Origin: Bigelowiella natans CCMP2755
Taxonomy: Eukaryota; Cercozoa; Chlorarachniophyceae
Reading direction: 5' to 3'
Assembly: GCA_000320545.1 (NCBI GenBank)
Contig: ADNK01003091.1
Coordinates: forward strand, 1-27,055
Length of the DNA stretch: 27,055 nt
Made by a program: the position numbers and the translations under genes
The notes under the pieces: model-generated
Told to the model about the DNA's origin: nothing
Databases searched by the model: none
What the model saw: only the letters and a program-made list of their open reading frames with translations
In this document: piece after piece, positions 20,359 through 27,055 of the stretch
Layout of the letters: every line of letters starts with the position of its first letter
Position numbering within the stretch: the first letter of the stretch is position 1

Positions 20359-22150
20359 CTGTAAGACAGCGGACAAACGCAATGGCGTAGACGGAGTCCC
20401 CACAGTCGAGGGCATGTCTGTTTGCCAATATATTTCCACGTTTTTAAACGATCTTCTCCAACGGGCTCGTAGGTCTCACCGCAGCCAGCTACCACTGCTT
20501 AAAACTGCAGGAGGGACGCCATGAAAGATTTTCGAGAACACAACAAAACAGTACGAGCGCTTAGAATCGCAGGAAAAGGACTGGATTTGCGACTAGCGAC
20601 GTTCTCAATCGCCCTGTCGCAGACCTCAAACCTTGTGTTTCAGACGACGAATCATCCACACGACAAGCAGAGTGGCCCAGCACAACTGCAGAGGGGTCCT
20701 TTTTGTGTGCATCGTGCAGCATCACCACTAGAGATGGCAAACATCCAAGAAATGCCACAGAATCGAACAGGGCGACTTGGATCTCTGTGCATTGTGAAAG
20801 AAATCAGAAGGATTTCCCTCGTGCGACAGGGAATTGGCGATGTTTCTCAGCTAAATCAACGAGGTCGAATTCTCCAATCGTAGATCGTCGTGTGGACATG
20901 GCCTTCAGGAAGTTTTTGCTCAGAGTGGAGGTCTTGCGCCGTCAGAATTTTGCCGCTAGTGTCATTGCTTCTCAATGACCAAGTCATGCCATTTTGGCAA
21001 ACCAGCTAGTTGATTTGCTAGTCACAGTCCTCACTGAAACCAGTTCGAGGCACTGCATTTTGCACACTGCAAGTGTCTTGCAACACTTTGGAAATGCAGT
21101 TCTTCATCATTGTTTCATTGTTTGTTTCTCAATTTCCGTCATGACAACAAAGCGTTGTGTCTGTGATCCTTTCAGCTTTCTTTCTTTCTTTCCGTGCGGC
21201 ATGATGACTAAGAAGGGCATGGATTTCACATGGACAAGTCAACAATGCATCCGATGATCCTTTCAGATTCCCTCTTGGGATCACTTTGTCGTTGGTTCGT
21301 TCGTTGGTTCAGTTGCAACCAGTGCGAAGCTAGCGAAGGCTCAAACGCTCATCAAGCCCTGCTAGCCTGTGTGCCAAAGTGCAATGATTTTGCAGCATGG
21401 CCACCTAGCCATGCTGGCATGATCGCAATGCACCAGTGCGCAGTGCGTGCTAGCGTGCTCTGACCAAAACACTGCAAAATGCAGTGCACCATTGACGTGC
21501 GTCCACGCAGACACCTGGCTAGCTGGACACGCACAATTCTGGAATTGTCCACGACGTGAATGCCAGAATGAGCCAAGCCCAAAACAACATGAATTTGATT
21601 GCATGAAACACATCACAGCGGAAACCAACAGGTTCAACATTGGCGCTGTGGCCGTTGCATTGCATGCGCAAGGCTGGCCATTCCTCAGCATTGAAAAAGT
21701 TTGATTGATCAACAAAACCCGTCTTCTAGTCTTGCATCATCGTTGCGATGCCAGAATGGCTGGATCATTCATGAGGGCTAGCTAGCTCTTCTAGAGCTCA
21801 GAGTTAGCGGGATGTACGCGCACTAGCGCATCATCATGACATGCTAGCTAGCTAGCGTGGGCTTGCTACCTTGACTAGTTGATTGTGACACGGCAGCCCA
21901 AGGTGGATTTGGTGTCCTCTAGTCCTTCTAGTCTTGCTAGCTTGATGTCATTCGTGCTCATGGCTGCTGCTCGTAGCCTTGCGCACACATGCAGTGCAGT
22001 AGCTTTGTTTTCATTGCACATGCACAATGGCATTGACGGTGCACCAGGCAAGTGGTTACCCGCTGAAATACATGTATAGCTTGGGAAAACTACTAAATAT
22101 GCGGGTTGCATGATGTCAACGTTCTACATAAATTTGAATGCCATACTACG
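20359..22150. other. Spacer between the giant gene and the membrane-protein gene, with unresolved open frames
   Basis: No firm gene. At 20571-20978 (plus) an open frame of 135 codons has no early Met; it contains a Cys-x2-Cys motif and ends in TGA. On the opposite strand, 20897-20802 reads MSTRRSTIGEFDLVDLAEKH, which could be a first exon of the giant gene. I cannot choose between them. Bases 20980-22150 are non-coding in character and rich in CTAG, TGCA and GCATG words, with CTAGCTAGC runs near 21780 and 21845. This resembles the block at 7020-7500. Confidence 0.4.
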
Positions 22151-22527
22151 CTAAGATGCAGCAACAGCAGCGGTAGGAAGAGTACTCTGATCCGCTGCTA
22201 CCCCTTCTCCAGTGACAGGTGCTGTTGTTGTATCTTGCCCTTCTCCCTCCTCCCGCTGCAGATGCTGCTGCTGATTCTCATGTGAAGGAGTCGTTGATAG
22301 AAGCGGCTAATTGTAACAGTGGGAAAGAGGTAGAATAATGCTCAATGGGCGATAGGATGGAGGTGGTGGTAGGTCATCAACATCGTCTTTGTAATAGTTG
22401 TTATCATCGCTCATTGTTCTCGGGATGCTATTACCGCTAGTTTTTCGTCCTCATCCGTCTTTCCGAAAGGCAATATCTGATGATGAATTGAGGGGCGAGG
22501 GAGAGGGGGGTAAGAGAACTTCACACA

Positions 22528-22579
<52 letters not shown>

Positions 22580-22739
22580 GAATATTTTCATTGATATAAT
22601 CACTACCGATCGGTAAAAACTTGTTCCTTTGGCTTCGTAACCACTGTCGATTATGCGCCCAGCGATGTACGCCCCTACCATCCTGCACAATAAATTTACA
22701 CTCTATGAAAATTATAAATAATAAACTATATACTCAAAA

Positions 22740-22776
<37 letters not shown>

Positions 22777-22786
22777 TTGTATTGTG

Positions 22787-22823
<37 letters not shown>

Positions 22824-23024
22824 TTGCGAACATATACGCCAACGCATGATTGATTCGCTCCGGGGATAGGAAGAGAGGCTAAAATAAGTGAAAATCGCAC
22901 ACCAAATATTTCTATAAAGCACGGCACGGCCCATTTCCGCTTCGAAATTCCCGGCGAACAGAAGGCCTTGTGGCTTTGCATATTTGACGTAATCAAGCAG
23001 ATGCTGGGCGTGGATCCCTGATGG

Positions 23025-23062
<38 letters not shown>

Positions 23063-25035
23063 ATAATCTTAATACCGACTGAAGATGGCGAGTCGGTGCA
23101 TTCACGCAGCGGTTATGATCGTTGCTGTCGTTATTCAATGCGGAAAGAGAGTGGCACAACTACTTACTGGTGGCGAGAAAGTAGGCGAGAACGGGAAGGG
23201 TCACAGACGCATCTGAGAGGCAGAAATCATAGTGAGCGATAACGACCAACCAACAGTCGGCGATAAAATGTGTGGCCGTTATTAATGATGGTGATGATGG
23301 TTGCTAGGTTGCTGCGAATTCAGCAAAATGGCCGATGGCATTGATTGGTCGAGCGGAAAGAATACACACACCGAAGAAGACCTGCTGTGATTACTATCTA
23401 CTGCTAAAATCGGGCACCTCCTAGCTTGAATATCCGAGAAGGGTCGACGATGCCGAGACTGACAAAGAACGGAGAATTTCAACATTAATACAGCATCCTG
23501 TCAATTCTCTCAAGGCTGTCGGGAAAACAGAGCATCGCTGTTCTCACTGTTGTGTCTCAAGGTCGTTACATGAAGTCATCGATGAGATGGCTGGCGATCT
23601 GAAACCGCTACCCTGATTTCGGAGCGGCATTTTCAAAAAATAATTCCTCTGTTTCTGCATACATCTGCTAACTTCATCACTGTCTATTCGCCATTTATCA
23701 TTCGGGGAGGGGGGAAGAAGGAGGAGGACATACAGAAGGCTCGTTCCCGGTATCGTGACGTTCTGATGTACATTATAGCAGTAGCAACAAAGGCGCTATT
23801 CTTAGATTTAGTGACAATAAAAAAGATAGAATCGAAGATATCTTGAGAGTACACCTAACCCTCCCCCCCGAAACTTTTAAAAAATGCACCTTGAGCCGGT
23901 CTGATATGCTACCGCTGCTTGCTGCCTCAATGATGCCCATCTCTTCCTCGTCGTCGTCATCGTCGTCGTCATCATCGTCGTCATCATCGTCTTTGACGCT
24001 AGTGATATTTAATTTGTTTGTGGTTAGTGGTAGTCGTGGTGGTAGAGCTGGGCAGAGTGTTTGTGGTGATGATGATGATGAAACTAGATGATGATGATGA
24101 TGATGATGATGATGAAACTAATGATCATGGTACGCAATGGCCAAGTCAGGATTTAGAGAGAAATACACTAATATTACATCGCTGGCGTTGATCCCGACTC
24201 CTTACCACCTCCCCACGCGAAGGCATTCCCCGAAGGCAACGGAGGCATCCCTCCCATTCCAGCCATTAATGACAATACACCCTGCCCATTGAAAATCACA
24301 ACGCCATCAGCGACGCTGCAAAAAAGATGTTGCATCCACGTCTACAATCGTTGGGGAGGGACCAAAGGTAAATGTAGGTCTACCAGGGCAAAGCTCTTCG
24401 AGGGACCTCGTGCTCTTTGAAGAAACGCTCTCGCCCTCCCCCGCGATTCGTTAGGGCTCGGTGCTCCGTCGTTCACGCCGTGCATCCTCTGTAGATTGAG
24501 GCGATGAAAAGCAGAGTCGTCAGCAATGATTTCGGTTCATACTTTATATAATCATGCGTGTAATTTTTTTTCCGTCTCGTCTCTGATGCACACACGCGCG
24601 TTTTGAAACCCACCGTTCTTCCTCCCACTCCCCACCCCGACTCTGTGAGTGTATGCTTACTGTTGCTGGATAATATTGTTGTTGCTGGCGCTGCTGCTGT
24701 AGTAGTTGATGTCGTGCGATAAGTCTCTCGCCGCTTTGCTTCATTGTTGAGAGCGTATTTCTGCTGCTAACTCTGGAAAGAGAATTCATGCTCCTTCTGT
24801 TAACGCCTGAGAACATCATGTGGGGTGGGAGTGGCAAGGAGTGAACCTAGGATTTAACACGATGATAATCCCACTGCCATTGGTCATGCATCTAGATTCC
24901 TGAAAGACGCCATCCGAGGGATATTCCGCCTCCTCTCGTACCCGTACCCTACTCGATGCGCCCACCTTTCAGCCCTCTAGCGACGGCTTCGGAAGCGAGT
25001 AAGAACAACCATAGCCAGAACATCCCTACCGCCAT
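22151..25035 (-). CDS. Signal-peptide membrane protein with an Asp-rich segment, unknown family
   Basis: Starts with MAVGMFWLWLFLLASEAVARGLK, a clear signal peptide (exon 24966-25035). A phase-1 GTGGGC donor joins exon 24661-24806, which is Ser/Arg- then Gln-rich. A tentative exon lies at about 24330-24488. Exon 24178-24315 (DGVVIFNGQGVLSLMAGMGG) joins in phase 2 to 23890-23998, a run of about 14 Asp followed by EEEMGIIEAASSGSISDRLK. Exon(s) near 23600-23762 are uncertain. Then 23168-23212 (VTLPVLAYFLAT, a likely membrane span), 22903-23017, 22607-22682 (MVGAYIAGRIIDSGYEAKGT), 22435-22476 and the final exon 22151-22306 (TAG stop), with fully consistent phases. The C-terminus is Gln/Thr-rich and hydrophilic. 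No family is recognised. The Asp run is encoded by a trinucleotide repeat. Confidence 0.65.
22522..22822. repeat. Cluster of (CA)n(GA)n, (TA)n and (GT)n microsatellites
   Basis: CA/GA at 22522-22576, TA at 22744-22773 and GT at 22790-22822. All fall in two introns of the minus-strand membrane-protein gene. Confidence 0.9.
23027..23059. repeat. (GA)n microsatellite next to a splice acceptor
   Basis: On the coding (minus) strand this is (CT)n, ending about nine bases before the acceptor of exon 22903-23017, where a polypyrimidine tract is expected. Confidence 0.9.
23948..24114. repeat. Translated (TCG/TCA)n and intronic (GAT)n trinucleotide repeats
   Basis: 23948-23991 encodes the Asp run of exon 23890-23998 on the minus strand. 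24067-24114 is a second GAT repeat with GATGAAACTA twice, in the preceding intron. Confidence 0.85.
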
Positions 25036-25961
25036 TCGCCTCAGCGTCTGGAGAGGGTTGAGTCGCTGCTTTTAGAGGGTTTTATCCACAGAAGTAGAGG
25101 GGGGGTGGTCCTTTGCGGCACGAATGTCCCCCGAATCACCGCAAATCCCAACGAATCCCGGTGGATCCCTGCCGAGCCGTTGCTGATTGAAATTAGAAGT
25201 TTAGACTTCAGAAGTTAATTTATATGAATTCCCCCTGCTTTCTTCGCATTTCTCCTTCCTGCTTGTTGTCGTTTTCCCGGCACGTGCCCGTTTCTGGAGA
25301 CACGTGCTCGCTGCGAGCGAGAACGCAGGTGGTTCCGTGACTGATTCCTGTAAAAAGTCAAGGATTTTGCTTGCGGATTGTAAGATGCGACAACTGTTTT
25401 GGGAACGCTACCGCTGAGAGACTGCGTACCGGTACCAAGATTCATGGAGATTGGGAGGTTGTGAGCAGGGAGAAAAGAAGAAATTGTTTCATCTCCACTA
25501 AAAGCGAGGCTGGCACGAGAATTGGGCCGCGGCAATTGCGGAAAGTGCCTGGCGTAAAATCGAACCCGGGTAAAGTTGTGCATGCACGTGCATCAAATAC
25601 CCACTCATTGCGGTGCTTGCTGCCTATTTATCCTTCTTACCCATTTATTTCCCCTGTTGATATCGTCTGGGGACGACATTTTAGAAGGCTCAGTCGATCC
25701 TTGTATAGACGTAAGCTAGTAGTTGGGTCCTCTCAATGATTGAGCTAGCCAGTTTTTAAACTAAACCGGTACGTGGGCCCTGATGAAGTTTTACCTTCTA
25801 ACGTAGGACCTGACGGAGGGGGACTTGGGATTACTGTAAACCAGCAGTCGACACATTGTCCAAACAACCAAAGCAAGGAAGAAGTGGAAAAAAAGACAGC
25901 AGTAGAGAAGCAGCCCCTTGCAGATCAGGAGGCGAAGCGAGAAGGAGAAGGAATAGAGAAG
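25036..25961. promoter_or_regulatory. Divergent region between the membrane-protein gene and the copper ATPase gene
   Basis: Two minus- and plus-strand reading frames (25215-25583 and 25371-25739) overlap here, and neither resembles a known protein. The plus-strand frame that leads into the ATPase start is open from 25749 to 25961 without an ATG, and is Glu/Lys/Gln-rich. It may be a 5' leader or part of an upstream coding exon. Both promoters should lie here. No TATA or metal-response element was identified with confidence. Confidence 0.35.
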
Positions 25962-27055
25962 ATGGGTGCAACGAATAGCATCGCATATAGTATCGTGGAA
26001 CAGGGTCATCCGGAGGCTGACCTCCAGGAACGCCATCTTCTGAGCCCAAGCCCCCCGTAAGATATATTCGTGCCTCCTCCTTTTCCTTCTCTTACTCTTC
26101 CTGCTGCTACTGCTGCTGCTGGTGGTGACGATGTGCCTTATAACTGCACTCGTTTTAACATGCATGTTAAGAAAGCAGGGGGGGAGGAAGGCGGGGAAAA
26201 GGAGAGAGAGAGAGAGAGAGAGAAACTTATTATATCACCTTGCAAATGCATACAAATATCAGAGGCCGTGGTCCTGAGTCAGTAAAGCGAAAGATTCTCA
26301 TCGATATCCAAGGAATGACATGCTCCAACTGCTCTGGCTCTATTGAGCGATTGGTGGCTGATATCCAAGGTGCTGCGAGTTAGTGTAACTGAGATAAGGA
26401 GAAGTGATTTGAATGAGGATGACGCAGATCATGATCGTATTGGTATGAGTATTGGTGGCGTTAATAAAGAAGCATCCCCCATCCGTGCACATGAGGGATA
26501 TCAATTGTTTTTATTTTGCAGCAGCTCTTCATTTTTAACTAGTCTGCACTCACGTTTTGCCATAAGATAGATCTACCCCGCTTCCCCCCTCACCCCCCCC
26601 CATGCGTGCTGTTGTCCATACTTATTATTTTCAATACATGTCTGACGTAGGGGTGGAGTCTATCTCCGTGTCGCTGATGACAGAGCGTGCCGAAGTTGTC
26701 TTCAGGCCTGCTGGTATGATCGTTATCCCCACCATCACCAAAACCATTTATTTTGCAGCCGAATAATTAACAGTAGCAGCGGATATACTATACGCAAAGA
26801 GATATGTTGTTCACTGCCTGTGCCAAGCTCTCACTCCCTCTCTCCCTCTCTCTATCACCCCCACACACACAACACACACACACACCGCTACCATCTTAAT
26901 CCCCTGCTCCCTCCCGCAATACAGAGGTGACCGCCGAGCACATCGTGGAGGAGATCGAGGACATTGGGTTCGACGCAAAAGTGCGTCCCCTCGCTCGGTG
27001 CGCCTCTGATATGGACCAAGTGGAAATACTGGTAGTTTGCGGTAGTAGTTGTAGT
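25962..27055 (+). CDS. P1B-type copper-transporting ATPase, N-terminal metal-binding domain (cut at right edge)
   Basis: Exons 25962-26056, 26263-26369, 26651-26713 and 26925 to about 27031 join with exact phase. The start ATG (MGATNSIAYSIVEQG) is the only in-frame ATG in the first exon; an upstream exon is possible. The product has a short N-terminus with a dileucine stretch, ERHLLSPSPP. It then has a complete HMA domain: KILIDIQGMTCSNCSGSIER, then VESISVSLMTERAEVVF, then TAEHIVEEIEDIGFDAKV. GMTCSNC carries the CxxC Cu(I) ligand pair. The 'aeV.f.p...t.e.iveeIed.GFdA' ending is typical of ATP7/CCC2/HMA-type Cu pumps, which move Cu(I) into secretory compartments or out of the cell. The ATPase core lies beyond the window, so a smaller HMA protein cannot be fully excluded. 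Confidence 0.75.
26202..26223. repeat. Short (GA)n microsatellite
   Basis: Lies in the first intron seen of the copper ATPase gene, about 40 bases before the acceptor at 26262. Confidence 0.85.

Noticed and set aside
21352-21715. Overlapping frames on both strands in the 21.3-21.7 kb spacer
   Set aside because: They mirror each other, have no motif or splice context, and arise from CTAG/TGCA-rich spacer with few stops.
22307-22414. Short minus-strand frame starting MSDDNNYYKDDVDDLPPPPS
   Set aside because: It lies in the intron between exons 22435-22476 and 22151-22306, which join in phase. A separate 35-residue gene has no support.
25371-25739. 123-codon plus-strand frame upstream of the copper ATPase
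   Set aside because: Not in phase with the ATPase exon, no motif, and an equally long opposite-strand frame overlaps it.
1-27055. CRISPR array, rRNA, tRNA, transposon or integrated virus
   Set aside because: No regularly spaced repeats, rRNA or tRNA cores, terminal inverted repeats, reverse transcriptase, integrase or capsid motifs were recognised on either strand.

Overview
This window is nuclear DNA from an intron-dense eukaryote, most likely a protist or microalga. Almost every recognisable gene is cut into exons of about 20-250 bases by GT-AG introns of mostly 50-250 bases. Because of this, few real exons coincide with long open frames. I built the gene models by hand from splice sites, reading-frame phase across each intron, and protein character. 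I cannot name the species. No rRNA, tRNA, CRISPR array, transposon or bacterial-type operon was seen.

Layout. (1) 226-4922, minus: a membrane protein with about 13 hydrophobic spans from 18 exons, cut by the left window edge. (2) 5433-5932, plus: the start of a signal-anchor protein, divergent from gene 1. (3) 6434-6931, plus: the last three exons of a very acidic protein with a basic tail, possibly the same gene as 2. (4) 6932-7940: spacer rich in CTAG and TGCA words. (5) 7941 to at least 20358, minus: one giant gene of more than 55 exons and about 2,100-2,200 residues. Its order is DENN (upstream and core parts), three DEP domains, DENN (downstream part), a beta-rich region, a Ser/Arg/Pro-rich linker, a C2 domain and about nine leucine-rich repeats. 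(6) 20359-22150: CTAG/TGCA-rich spacer with doubtful open frames. (7) 22151-25035, minus: a protein with a signal peptide, an Asp run and at least one membrane span. (8) 25962-27055, plus: the start of a P1B-type (copper) ATPase with a CSNC metal-binding domain, divergent from gene 7 and cut by the right edge.

The most interesting item is gene 5. DENN domains activate Rab or related GTPases, and DEP and C2 domains commonly bring proteins to membranes. I infer a membrane-recruited, LRR-scaffolded Rab regulator. Unusually, the three DEP domains sit inside the DENN module, between its core and downstream parts.

The flanks (1-6.8 kb and 22.5-24.1 kb) are packed with microsatellites. Most lie in introns, a few are translated, and gene 5 has almost none. 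I see no functional link among the neighbouring genes beyond two divergent promoter pairs.
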